From an uncultured Lachnobacterium sp. (GTDB lineage: Bacteria > Bacillota > Clostridia > Lachnospirales > Lachnospiraceae): a stretch of DNA of 14,981 nt. A program made the translations under genes and the position numbers. The stretch is taken from NCBI GenBank assembly GCA_900543445.1, contig UQRC01000047.1, forward strand, positions 1-14,981, given 5' to 3'. The number at the start of each line of letters is the position of its first letter. Within the stretch, counting starts at the first letter, position 1. Of this stretch, positions 6,874-13,662 are shown piece after piece. Below the pieces are notes generated by a model that saw only the letters and a list, made by a program, of their open reading frames with translations, was not told the origin of the DNA and made no database searches.

Positions 6874-6914
6874 TTACGCGTCGGACTCTTGACAAATCGG
6901 GAGCCGGCGCGTAA
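6874..6914. repeat. Long inverted repeat overlapping the queT promoter
   Basis: TTACGCG (6874-6880) pairs with CGCGTAA (6908-6914), and the stem continues inward as TCGG/CCGG (one G-U) and CTC/GAG with one bulge. As RNA it would make a strong hairpin behind the c-di-GMP gene, followed by only a weak U-tract. As DNA it frames the TTGACA at 6889-6894. It could be a terminator, an operator, or both. Confidence 0.5.
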
Positions 6915-6917
6915 AGT
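6889..6917 (+). promoter_or_regulatory. queT: Probable queT promoter
   Basis: TTGACA (6889-6894), 17 bp, then TAAAGT (6912-6917, 4 of 6 to consensus). Transcription would start near 6924, just ahead of the riboswitch at 6941. That spacing is typical for a riboswitch leader. Confidence 0.5.
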
Positions 6918-6940
6918 ATTTCTTGCTGTAAAAGCAGTAT

Positions 6941-6982
6941 GTCAGTTCGAAACCTTCCTGACAGAAAACAAAACTAAAGGAG
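6941..6982 (+). promoter_or_regulatory. preQ1-I riboswitch controlling queT translation
   Basis: Stem P1 is GTCAG (6941-6945) with CTGAC (6958-6962). The loop TTCGAAACCTT contains CCTT (6953-6956), which can pair with AAGG (6977-6980) to close the H-type pseudoknot P2. Between them runs the A-rich strand AGAAAACAAAACTAA. This is the layout of class I preQ1 riboswitches, the smallest natural aptamers. The P2 3' strand overlaps the Shine-Dalgarno GGAG (6979-6982) of queT (ATG 6993). Binding of preQ1 should therefore hide the ribosome site and turn translation off. The match to the gene downstream, a queuosine-precursor transporter, strongly supports the call. Confidence 0.85.
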
Positions 6983-6992
6983 ACAAAAGAAT

Positions 6993-7514
6993 ATGAAAAA
7001 CAAAGGTGTAGTATTTATTGTTCAGGCAGCGATGATCGCTGCTCTCTATGTGGTGCTGACTATGATCGCCAATGCGCTCGGTCTGTCCTCGTACAGCATT
7101 CAGATCCGTTTCTCGGAGGCATTATGCATTCTGCCGTTCTTTACACCGGCAGCAATCCCGGGACTTTGGCTCGGATGTCTGATTGCGAATCTGATGACAG
7201 GTGCGATCATCTGGGATATCATTTTCGGCAGTATCGCAACTTTACTCGGTGCAGTAGGAACCTATCTGCTTCGCAAGCATAAGTTTGCATGTACACTTCC
7301 GCCAGTGATCGCCAACATGATCATTGTGCCGCTTGTACTTCGCTACGGTTATGGATTTAAAACCATCTATAAGGGTGTGGACTGGTCGATTCCGTTTAAC
7401 GTAGTGACGGTTGGAATCGGAGAGATCATCTCAGTATGTGTACTTGGCGGATTACTTCTTAAAGTGTTAAGCAAGTACCGAAGTGTGCTTTTCGAGAGAA
7501 ATGCAGCCAGATAA
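6993..7514 (+). CDS. queT: Queuosine precursor transporter QueT (ECF S component)
   Basis: The 173-residue integral membrane protein has the features of the QueT family. It starts KGVVFIVQAAMIAALYVVLT and continues with the conserved QIRFSEALCILPFF motif. Next come PGLWLGCLIANL, DIIFGSIATLLGAV and a polar substrate-binding segment with PFNVVTVGIGEII. It has about five to six membrane helices and the usual family length. These proteins are substrate-binding S components of energy-coupling-factor transporters that import a deazaguanine precursor (preQ1/preQ0 type) for queuosine modification of tRNA. The shared EcfA/EcfT subunits are not encoded nearby, which is normal. The preQ1 riboswitch upstream independently supports the substrate. 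It is followed by its own terminator and appears to be a single-gene unit. Confidence 0.95.
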   Translation: MKNKGVVFIVQAAMIAALYVVLTMIANALGLSSYSIQIRFSEALCILPFFTPAAIPGLWLGCLIANLMTGAIIWDIIFGSIATLLGAVGTYLLRKHKFACTLPPVIANMIIVPLVLRYGYGFKTIYKGVDWSIPFNVVTVGIGEIISVCVLGGLLLKVLSKYRSVLFERNAAR

Positions 7515-7536
7515 GAAATAGATACGAAGGTTGATG

Positions 7537-7564
7537 AAGCCGCTTGTCTTAGGACAGGCGGCTT
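7537..7564 (+). terminator. Intrinsic terminator of queT
   Basis: AAGCCGCTTGTC (7537-7548) pairs with GACAGGCGGCTT (7553-7564), 12 bp with one G-U pair, around the loop TTAG. ATTAAATTGT follows. It is 22 bases after the queT stop codon. Confidence 0.8.
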
Positions 7565-7587
7565 ATTAAATTGTCTCAATGTCTAAG

Positions 7588-7635
7588 TTTTGTGTCGGGA
7601 AGCTTTTTTGTGCTATAAATTGTCGTTTTGTGCTA
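7588..7635 (+). repeat. TTTTGTG direct repeats upstream of the 7.7-kb gene
   Basis: TTTTGTG occurs at 7588-7594, 7606-7612 and 7626-7632. The last two extend to TTTTGTGCTA and are exactly 20 bp apart, about two helical turns. They lie on one face of the DNA just upstream of the promoter at 7653-7680, as activator sites would. The binding protein is unknown. Confidence 0.4.
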
Positions 7636-7652
7636 GAAGTCTTGTATTTGAG

Positions 7653-7680
7653 TTGGACATCACTTACAATTTTGTATAAA
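7653..7680 (+). promoter_or_regulatory. Promoter of the membrane protein-lysR unit
   Basis: TTGGAC (7653-7658), a 16-bp spacer and TATAAA (7675-7680) predict a start near 7687. No other promoter is evident for lysR at 8227, so the two genes probably share this one. Confidence 0.5.
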
Positions 7681-7692
7681 AAGGAATATCGA

Positions 7693-8226
7693 ATGTTAAA
7701 GGAGAGCATGAAATCCATTGGCAGCGAGTGTGACGTGGTATCCTTCTCTCCTTTGGGGAGCAAAGTCGAAGAAGAAAGTTCAATATATGAATATTATGTT
7801 ACGAAAACAGAAACGCAGAAGCTTGAAGATAAGTCACTATACTATGCCTTTATAGATTTTCTGTCGTTTCCGTTTTTTGCGTCGCAGATTCTTCCAGACA
7901 ATGGTATGGGGGATATTCTGTTCTGGAATGAGCCGGTTGGAAAGCACAGACCAGAGGTGTTGATCTGTACGAATTCGGTTTTGGATCATCTCTTTGAGAA
8001 ATGCGATATCTATCTGGATATCAATTATGAGGGAGAAATCGTGGATGCGGTTGCCGGTCATGTTGTTGCTAAGACACCTTTTATCGGATACCTCAGTCAG
8101 CTTTGCTTCTCGGTAGTGGGAATCATTGTGACGGTTGTTATTTTTGTTGCCGGTCTTGGATGCATGATGTATGCAAATAAGATCAGCAAAGAAGTGAATC
8201 AAGAACTGGAAGATGAGAATAACTAA
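7693..8226 (+). CDS. Unrecognised protein with one C-terminal membrane helix
   Basis: I do not recognise this family. From ATG 7693 (AAGGA at 7680-7684, 8 bases upstream) the product is 177 residues. ATG 7708 is an alternative just behind AAAGGAG but with only 3 bases of spacing. The frame opens at 7579, but that is upstream of the predicted promoter. The protein is soluble and acidic for about 130 residues, with stretches such as LYYAFIDFLSFPFFASQILP and CDIYLDINYEGEIVDA. It then has one strong membrane helix (about residues 140-165, SVVGIIVTVVIFVAGLGCMM) and a short charged tail ending in EDENN. Which side the main domain faces is unclear. Its stop codon directly abuts the LysR start, so the two are likely translationally coupled. 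A faint resemblance of its end to signal-peptidase C-termini was not strong enough to use. Confidence 0.65.
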   Translation: MLKESMKSIGSECDVVSFSPLGSKVEEESSIYEYYVTKTETQKLEDKSLYYAFIDFLSFPFFASQILPDNGMGDILFWNEPVGKHRPEVLICTNSVLDHLFEKCDIYLDINYEGEIVDAVAGHVVAKTPFIGYLSQLCFSVVGIIVTVVIFVAGLGCMMYANKISKEVNQELEDENN

Positions 8227-9105
8227 ATGGAATTACGGGTATTGCGTTACTTTCTGACGGTTGCAAAGGAGCAAAGCTTCACGAAGGCCGCAGATCAATT
8301 GCATATTACGCAGCCAACGCTGTCCAGACAGCTGAAAGCGCTTGAGGAGGAGCTTGGAACGGTTCTGCTCAACAGGGGCGGACACAGCATTACGCTCACG
8401 GAGGACGGACTTCTCCTGAAGCGGAGAGCGCTTGAACTGATCGATCTTGAAGATAAGATTGTGGATGAATTCAAGGGAAACGATGAACTGTTAGAGGGCA
8501 AGATCACAATCGGCTGCGGAGAGTTCAATACGGTGGAGATTATGGCGAAGATATGCGGAATTTACAAGAAGAAGTATCCGCGCGTGCAGATCGCAATACA
8601 CACCGGGACTGCCGATAAGATCTACGATATGATGAACAAGGGACTTGTGGATATCGGACTTTTTATGGAGCCGGTAGATACGGAAGGGTTAGATTACATT
8701 CGAATCTCGAACAGTGATCACTGGGTGGTTGCGATGCGGCCGGACGATCCGCTTGCCGCAAAGGCTGTGATCCGTAAGGAGGATCTGTTTGCGCTTCCAT
8801 TGGTTCTTCCGGAGCGCTCCGGGGTGCAAAGCGAACTTGCCAACTGGTTTGGCAAAGATTTTGATAAACTGAATGTAGCGTACACGAGTAATCTTGGAAC
8901 GAATGCCGGTGTCTATGCGATGCAGGGGCTGGCTTATCCAATCTCAATTGAGGGTGCGGGAAAGTACTGGAGGAGGGATCTTCTTGTGCAGCGACCACTG
9001 GATCCGCCGATCGACACGGATACCGTGATTGCATGGAAGAGAAATCTTCCACATTCCGGTGCCGTTGGTAAGATGATTGAGGAAATCAATGCCTTTGAAG
9101 CATAA
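8227..9105 (+). CDS. LysR-family transcriptional regulator
   Basis: The 292-residue protein has the standard LysR plan. The N-terminal winged helix-turn-helix (about 1-60) contains FLTVAKEQSFTKAADQL and ITQPTLSRQLKALEEELG. A linker helix follows, then a periplasmic-binding-protein-like effector domain (about 90-290) with ITIGCGEFNT, a DIGLF strand and a PLVLPERS segment. LysR proteins bind a small co-inducer and usually control the neighbouring operon. The flavodoxin and CMD-cupin genes immediately downstream, behind their own promoter, are the obvious targets. Unusually, it is not divergent from its target and starts on the base after the previous gene's stop (TAA|ATG), with only GGAAG as a ribosome site. 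The effector molecule cannot be deduced. Confidence 0.93.
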   Translation: MELRVLRYFLTVAKEQSFTKAADQLHITQPTLSRQLKALEEELGTVLLNRGGHSITLTEDGLLLKRRALELIDLEDKIVDEFKGNDELLEGKITIGCGEFNTVEIMAKICGIYKKKYPRVQIAIHTGTADKIYDMMNKGLVDIGLFMEPVDTEGLDYIRISNSDHWVVAMRPDDPLAAKAVIRKEDLFALPLVLPERSGVQSELANWFGKDFDKLNVAYTSNLGTNAGVYAMQGLAYPISIEGAGKYWRRDLLVQRPLDPPIDTDTVIAWKRNLPHSGAVGKMIEEINAFEA

Positions 9106-9126
9106 GAAACGATGCAATATAAGCAA

Positions 9127-9156
9127 TAGACATAATTGGATAGAGATATTTATAAT
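9127..9156 (+). promoter_or_regulatory. Strong promoter of the flavodoxin-CMD/cupin operon
   Basis: TAGACA (9127-9132, 5 of 6) and a perfect TATAAT (9151-9156) are 18 bp apart. The start would fall near 9163, inside the 5' arm of the hairpin at 9158-9198. GCAAT repeated at 9114-9118 and 9123-9127 lies just upstream and could be part of a LysR site. Confidence 0.6.
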
Positions 9157-9157
9157 G

Positions 9158-9198
9158 AATGCGTAAGACATGCAGATGGACTGTGTGTGTTACGCATT
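9158..9198 (+). terminator. Long hairpin: lysR terminator and flavodoxin 5' leader
   Basis: AATGCGTAA (9158-9166) pairs with TTACGCATT (9190-9198). One G-G mismatch further in, ACATGCAG (9168-9175) pairs with CTGTGTGT (9181-9188, two G-U pairs) around the loop ATGGA. TTATTGTTT follows. For transcripts arriving from lysR it is a good intrinsic terminator. For transcripts started at the promoter just upstream it would form a 5'-terminal stem-loop. Confidence 0.7.
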
Positions 9199-9239
9199 TT
9201 ATTGTTTAAACGTAAAACAGTATCAAGGAGGAATATCAC

Positions 9240-9710
9240 ATGAGTAAGAGATTAGTGGCATATTTTAGTGCAAGTGGTGCGACCGGAAAGGTCGCTAAGA
9301 TGGTTGCAGAGGCAGCAGGGGCTGATCTGTATGAGATTCGTCCTAAGCAGTTATATACAAAGGCCGACTTAAACTGGATGGATCAGAATGCGAGAAGTAC
9401 GATCGAGATGAAGGATAAGAAGATTCGTCCGGAGATCGTGGATACTGATGCACAGATTGCAGAGTATGACGAGATCCTGATTGGATTCCCAATCTGGTGG
9501 TATGTAGCACCGACGATCATTAATACATTTCTGGAGAAATATGATTTCACAGGCAAGAAAATTGTGCTTTTTGCAACATCCGGCGGAAGCGGATTCGGCA
9601 ATACAGTGAAGGAGCTTGAGCCGTCTGCACCGGGCGCAACGATTGTAGAAGGCAAGCTTCTCAACAATGCCAACAAGCCGCAGATCGAGAGCTGGGTGAC
9701 AACCTTATAA
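9240..9710 (+). CDS. Flavodoxin (FMN-binding)
   Basis: The 156-residue protein is a flavodoxin of the kind found beside oxidoreductases in Clostridia: a small cytoplasmic one- or two-electron carrier that binds FMN. The phosphate loop FSASGATGKVA (9-19) corresponds to the family's S.TG.T loop. The isoalloxazine-binding loop IGFPIWWYVAPTI (about 81-93) has the aromatic pair, and FATSGGSGFGNT (about 111-122) forms the second flavin loop. The start is fixed by AAGGAGG (9225-9231). It is the first gene of an operon with the CMD-cupin gene, which follows 93 bases later, and is probably under control of the LysR protein upstream. The electron donor is unknown. The odd reductase-like flavoprotein at 1055 is elsewhere and not obviously connected. 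Confidence 0.93.
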   Translation: MSKRLVAYFSASGATGKVAKMVAEAAGADLYEIRPKQLYTKADLNWMDQNARSTIEMKDKKIRPEIVDTDAQIAEYDEILIGFPIWWYVAPTIINTFLEKYDFTGKKIVLFATSGGSGFGNTVKELEPSAPGATIVEGKLLNNANKPQIESWVTTL

Positions 9711-9803
9711 TCGTATCGACGAAAATCACACGAAGACGATAGACGATGCATCGGAATGCCAGGACGCACGGTGTATCGAGTAGAAACAGGAGGACAAAAG
9801 ATT

Positions 9804-10571
9804 ATGGCAAAGATTACACAGACAGCAGGACGTAACGCTTTGGGCGAATTTGCACCGGAGTTCGCGCATTTTAACGATGATGTGTTATTCGGTGAGAACT
9901 GGAACAATCAGGATATCGATGTAAAGACAAGAAGCATTATTACAGTGGTTGCCTTAATGGCACAGGGAATCACAGATTCTTCCCTCAAATTCCATCTGCA
10001 GAACGCCAAGGATCACGGTGTCAGCCAGAAGGAGATTGCTGCGATCATCACACATGTCGCATTCTACGCAGGATGGCCAAAGGCATGGGCTGTATTTAAT
10101 CTGGCAAAAGAGGTATGGAGTGTAAACGAGGGAGATTTGCCGTATGAGGACGAGGCAATGCGTGCCCACGCGAAGGAGATGGTATTCCCGATCGGTCAGC
10201 CGAACGATGGATTCGCACAGTACTTTATCGGACAAAGCTATCTTGCTCCGGTATCCACAAGTCAGGTTGGTATCTTCAATGTTACATTTGAGCCGGGGTG
10301 CCGTAACAACTGGCACATTCATCATGCCAAAAGCGGCGGTGGTCAGATGATCATCTGTGTGGCAGGACGCGGCTACTATCAGGAAGAGGGCAAGGATCCG
10401 ATCGAGATGAAGCCGGGCGACTGCATCAATATTCCGGCTGAGGTAAAGCATTGGCACGGAGCTGCTCCGGACAGCTGGTTTAGTCACCTTGCGGTGGAAG
10501 TGCCGGGCGAGGAGACATCCAATGAGTGGTGTGAGCCGGTGACGGATGAAGAGTATGGAAAACTTATATAG
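9804..10571 (+). CDS. CMD (AhpD-like) - cupin fusion protein
   Basis: The 255-residue protein joins two domains. Residues 1-105 are a carboxymuconolactone-decarboxylase-like (CMD) helical domain with RSIITVVALMAQG, FHLQNAKDHGVSQKEIAAII and HVAFYAGWPKAWA (His64, His84). The AhpD-type CxxC is absent. Residues about 145-240 are a cupin barrel with metal-ligand pattern WHIHH (160-164) and KHWHG (205-209, His206 and His208). PGDCINIPA lies between them. The usual cupin glutamate is replaced by a GGGQ stretch, which I believe is common in this subgroup. ATG 9804 follows AGGAGG (9788-9793); an earlier in-frame ATG at 9756 has none. Relatives are usually annotated as carboxymuconolactone decarboxylase, but the real reaction is generally unknown. 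Pairing with a flavodoxin and LysR suggests a redox or quinone-type substrate. Confidence 0.9.
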   Translation: MAKITQTAGRNALGEFAPEFAHFNDDVLFGENWNNQDIDVKTRSIITVVALMAQGITDSSLKFHLQNAKDHGVSQKEIAAIITHVAFYAGWPKAWAVFNLAKEVWSVNEGDLPYEDEAMRAHAKEMVFPIGQPNDGFAQYFIGQSYLAPVSTSQVGIFNVTFEPGCRNNWHIHHAKSGGGQMIICVAGRGYYQEEGKDPIEMKPGDCINIPAEVKHWHGAAPDSWFSHLAVEVPGEETSNEWCEPVTDEEYGKLI

Positions 10572-10638
10572 TTTTTGGTAACAATAAAATCAGGTAGACA
10601 TTTCGTTAGCAGATACGAATAGAAGATGTATTAGAAGG

Positions 10639-10654
10639 ATGATAAGCTTATCAT
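10639..10654. repeat. 16-bp perfect palindrome before the acetyltransferase
   Basis: ATGATAAG-CTTATCAT (10639-10654) is perfectly palindromic and ends 6 bases before the Shine-Dalgarno (GAGG, 10661-10664) of the gene at 10673. It could be a repressor site or, in RNA, a stem next to the ribosome site. I see no clear promoter in 10572-10638. Confidence 0.45.
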
Positions 10655-10672
10655 AGGGATGAGGTGACACAA

Positions 10673-11413
10673 ATGGATAATATAAAAGAAAAATTATATC
10701 AGCAGCTGGCAATTGATTATTGTTGCACAGTTTCAGATATCAAGGATAATAAAAATCATTTTACAGAATATAAAAAGCGGGAAGGCAGGAGACAATTTGA
10801 AGAATCTGATGAGTGCATCTTAAAGGTAATGGTTGTAAACGGAAAGCTTGTATTTACAGGAAAAAAGCAAGTGGTTGATGTATGCAGTCAGAAATTTTCC
10901 AATAGATCAGGAAGCTGGTTTATGGATGTTTCCAATTTTAGAGAGCTGGATAAGATATTAGCAGGAGAAGAGTATCAAATTAAGACAGCACATCCATTTT
11001 TTATTCCAAAGGATAATCATGTGTGTGAAATGAATGGAATTGAAGTAAAAAAATATAATCAGGAAGAAGTTCTTCAATTCCAAGGTGATGATAGATTTGA
11101 TGAGGCATTTTGCTTTGATGAAAATTCACCGGATGTGCTTGCGGTTGCGGCAATGATAGATCATGAGATTGTCGGAATGGCAGGTGCCAGTGCAGATAGC
11201 CCTTATTTTTGGCAGATTGGAATTAATGTAAACAAAGAATTTGAAGGAAGACACATTGCTTCAGGACTTGTTTCCATTCTGAAACATGATATTTTAGAAA
11301 AAGGTATTGTGCCATATTACGGAACAAGCTTTTCAAATCTTGCATCACAACATGTTGCTGCAAAGGCAGGATTTGAAGTTGCGTGGGTTGAACTGATTAC
11401 AGAAAAAATATGA
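10673..11413 (+). CDS. GNAT-family N-acetyltransferase
   Basis: The 246-residue protein has a poorly conserved N-terminal part (1-145). The C-terminal GNAT domain (about 150-246) shows LAVAAMIDHEIVGMAGASAD, the acetyl-CoA loop region NKEFEGRHIASGLVSILKHDI (R..G/A-type motif) and a terminal NLASQHVAAKAGF helix. GNAT proteins move an acetyl group from acetyl-CoA to an amine; the acceptor here is unknown. ATG 10673 has GAGGTG 8 bases upstream. A GTG at 10664 overlaps that site and is less likely. The gene is markedly AT-rich: one 60-base line in it (10681-10740) has 17 G/C, against 41 in a line of the flavoprotein gene (1081-1140). Codons favour A/T endings, suggesting acquisition by transfer. 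It is bracketed by a palindrome and a large hairpin. Confidence 0.85.
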   Translation: MDNIKEKLYQQLAIDYCCTVSDIKDNKNHFTEYKKREGRRQFEESDECILKVMVVNGKLVFTGKKQVVDVCSQKFSNRSGSWFMDVSNFRELDKILAGEEYQIKTAHPFFIPKDNHVCEMNGIEVKKYNQEEVLQFQGDDRFDEAFCFDENSPDVLAVAAMIDHEIVGMAGASADSPYFWQIGINVNKEFEGRHIASGLVSILKHDILEKGIVPYYGTSFSNLASQHVAAKAGFEVAWVELITEKI

Positions 11414-11448
11414 CGATAAACATACAAAAATCTGACACACTTGACAAT

Positions 11449-11510
11449 ATTCCTCTCTGAGCGAGGTGTCGGCGAAGGAAACCGAACCTGCGGTGTGCAA
11501 AGAGAGGAAT
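11449..11510 (+). terminator. Complex branched hairpin after the acetyltransferase
   Basis: ATTCCTCTCT (11449-11458) pairs perfectly with AGAGAGGAAT (11501-11510). Inside, AGGT-g-TCGG (11464-11472) pairs with CCGAACCT (11482-11489), 8 bp with one bulged G. TCTTTGTCTT follows. It probably terminates the acetyltransferase transcript, although it is more elaborate than a usual terminator. The interior is GC-rich while the gene before it is AT-rich. Confidence 0.5.
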
Positions 11511-11554
11511 TCTTTGTCTTCATAAAATCTTAAAGAAATTGTACCAATTCTTAA

Positions 11555-11583
11555 AAGACCTCCTCCCTGGTATATGTTATAGT
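11555..11583 (+). promoter_or_regulatory. Probable promoter of the ABC operon
   Basis: TATAGT (11578-11583, 5 of 6) preceded by TGT (11575-11577) makes an extended -10. The -35 region (AAGACC, 11555-11560) is poor. The gene start at 11623 has a strong AAGGAGG 40 bases on. Confidence 0.45.
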
Positions 11584-11622
11584 AGAAGATAACAAGATGT
11601 GTAATTCAAAAAGGAGGAAGTT

Positions 11623-13662
11623 ATGACCAGACGATTGACCGCTGCGGTGCTTGCCTGTATCTGTATGATCTCATTTGTGTTGATCATGATACCAGTGCAG
11701 GCATCCGCAGAAGAGACACAGCAATTCACAGGGGAGGCTGTTCTACTCAAGCAGGAGAACAGTGCCTACACATTTCAGATTACAGTTTCCAACAATGGCA
11801 ATGATTTTGACGGAACCGTTCGTTTCCAGATTGCAGATTCGAATGGAAATGCGTGCAGTGCATACGATATGGAACTTGCGCTGCCGCAGGGGAGCGAAAA
11901 GCAGTATATGCTGACGGTTCCACAGGATGATATTTCTGATTCCAAAGGTGTGGCATACATTACATTTCTGGATGAAAAGGATGCGTCACTCCAACAGATC
12001 AAATTAACAGGAATCCTTGGTGACAAAGCTGCCAGAGTTTCTGTAGGTGTACTATCCGATCAGTTTGATCAGTTAGCGTATCTGCAGATGCCGGGCCAAA
12101 CCTATTGTGTAGGGACCATGGAGCGCGATATCAATCTGGTTGAGCTGTCGGTCAGTGATCTGAAGAAGAGTCTGAGTGGTCTGTATTTTCTGGTCATTGA
12201 TGATTATGATCTAAGTTCCCTTGACAGTAAGCAGATTCAGGCAATCGAAGACTGGGTGGATCAGGGAGGATGGCTGATCATCGGAACCGGAAGCAAAGGA
12301 CAGGAGATGATCTCTGCTTTTTCCAAGGGATTTCTTAATCTGACTTATGTTTCCACGACAGAAGCGGGAACACCGAACGAAGCGTCAAGGATTGTAGATC
12401 GGAATCAGGGAAATTATGCGGTTTATATGAATAATGGTGTGAACCTGCAGGATATGGCATATTCCGAGTTTACGTACAACGGAAACGGCGGCTTCTTTAG
12501 TTCGGAGAACCCGGGCTGGTGTATCCCGATCGGACAGGGAAGTGTGATGGTACTTGGTATTTCACTGACCAGTCCGCAGCTGCAGTCGAACGGAGAGAAT
12601 GTCTGCTACAGTCTCTACGATGAAGTACAGTACAATTCCATGAAAGCCAATACTTATACGGATTCGGACAATTGGACCTATCTTGGGGCAGGGGCAATGA
12701 ATGTGCTTGACAGAGAGAATACGGATGTTAACTTTACTTCACTGCGCATATTGATCATTATCTATGTGATCTTAGTTGGTCCAATCCTGTATCTGATCCT
12801 GCGTAAGGCGAAACGCAGCGAATGGTACTGGGCGGCAATCCCTCTTTTGGGTGTTGTATTTGTGGGACTTGTCTATCTGTGTGGACACGGTCTGCAGGTG
12901 CAGGGAATTAAGACCTATTCGGTATCGGTGCAGCAGGCGGATGGTCAGGAAAATCCGGATCTTGATACGTACCTGATGGGATACCGTTCCGGTGCGAAGG
13001 AATGGTCCATGAAGCTTGCTGATAATTACCAGTCGGCAGGTGGAGGATTCTCTATGTATGGAGGTGCGTGGCAGAAAGCGCCAAAGTATACGAATCATAT
13101 CGTATATTCCGGCAATGAGATCCGGGTCGGAGCCGATCCTTCCGACAATTTTGACAATGAATATTTTAAGGCGATCGGAAGCGGAATTTCAATCGGTTCG
13201 ATCGATACCCAAAACCTGATGTTAAGTGCAAATGCACAAAGCGGTACGGTAACAAACAATACAAGTCAGTCCTTCCCGTATCTTGGTGTGCAGAGCAACG
13301 ATTATGTATTGATCATTAAAGATGTGGCAGCCGGTGAAACGGTGGATATTGCAGAGTCGATTAAGAATAAACGGGCAATCTATAATCAGCAGATCGAATA
13401 TCTGGATGATGTCTATTACAGTCTGACGAATTACTCTGGTTATGGAAATCCTGTTGCTGAAGTAGAGGATAAGGATACGGTTGCAGCGCTCCTGATCGGC
13501 ATGAGTGATGCGAGACAGAGAGTCGTGCAGGAGAAGGCATCTATTGTTGTTACTGCAGTTGATCCTGATTGCAAGCAGTATGCGACAGTAGGAACGAATG
13601 AGCGGGCATACAGTTGTTTTTATGTCGTGGCAGAACAGGAGGGTACGGATGCTTCAAATTAG
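11623..13662 (+). CDS. Large secreted/membrane-anchored partner of an ABC transporter
   Basis: The 679-residue protein starts with a clear signal peptide (MTRRLTAAVLACICMISFVL, predicted cut after ASA at 27-29). A beta-rich extracytoplasmic domain follows (about 30-135), with alternating NNGNDFDGTVRFQIAD-type strands resembling an Ig-like fold. An alpha/beta domain (about 140-330) includes GLYFLVIDDYDL and IEDWVDQGGWLIIGTG, like the glutamine-amidotransferase-like/DUF4350-type domain of GldG-like proteins. Two membrane helices (about 374-393 and 402-422) are joined by a positive loop RKAKRSEWYW. A second extracytoplasmic domain runs to residue 679. The start is fixed by AAGGAGG (11611-11617). 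It overlaps the ATPase gene by 14 bases, so the three genes form one operon. It probably binds or shapes the substrate outside the cell. The substrate is unknown and the domain names are inference. Confidence 0.8.
   Translation: MTRRLTAAVLACICMISFVLIMIPVQASAEETQQFTGEAVLLKQENSAYTFQITVSNNGNDFDGTVRFQIADSNGNACSAYDMELALPQGSEKQYMLTVPQDDISDSKGVAYITFLDEKDASLQQIKLTGILGDKAARVSVGVLSDQFDQLAYLQMPGQTYCVGTMERDINLVELSVSDLKKSLSGLYFLVIDDYDLSSLDSKQIQAIEDWVDQGGWLIIGTGSKGQEMISAFSKGFLNLTYVSTTEAGTPNEASRIVDRNQGNYAVYMNNGVNLQDMAYSEFTYNGNGGFFSSENPGWCIPIGQGSVMVLGISLTSPQLQSNGENVCYSLYDEVQYNSMKANTYTDSDNWTYLGAGAMNVLDRENTDVNFTSLRILIIIYVILVGPILYLILRKAKRSEWYWAAIPLLGVVFVGLVYLCGHGLQVQGIKTYSVSVQQADGQENPDLDTYLMGYRSGAKEWSMKLADNYQSAGGGFSMYGGAWQKAPKYTNHIVYSGNEIRVGADPSDNFDNEYFKAIGSGISIGSIDTQNLMLSANAQSGTVTNNTSQSFPYLGVQSNDYVLIIKDVAAGETVDIAESIKNKRAIYNQQIEYLDDVYYSLTNYSGYGNPVAEVEDKDTVAALLIGMSDARQRVVQEKASIVVTAVDPDCKQYATVGTNERAYSCFYVVAEQEGTDASN

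Noticed and set aside
7693..8226. Signal peptidase-like C-terminus in the unknown membrane protein
   Set aside because: A short 'PFIGYL' plus helix resemblance only; no catalytic Ser/Lys or Ser/His motif could be placed.
9711..9803. CGATGCATCG palindrome (9744-9753) and GACGA repeats between flavodoxin and CMD-cupin
   Set aside because: Short and weak; no promoter or terminator fits, and the two genes look co-transcribed.
11441..11470. TTGACA at 11441-11446 as a promoter for a small RNA
   Set aside because: No -10 box at 16-18 bp; the DNA there is the hairpin behind the acetyltransferase.
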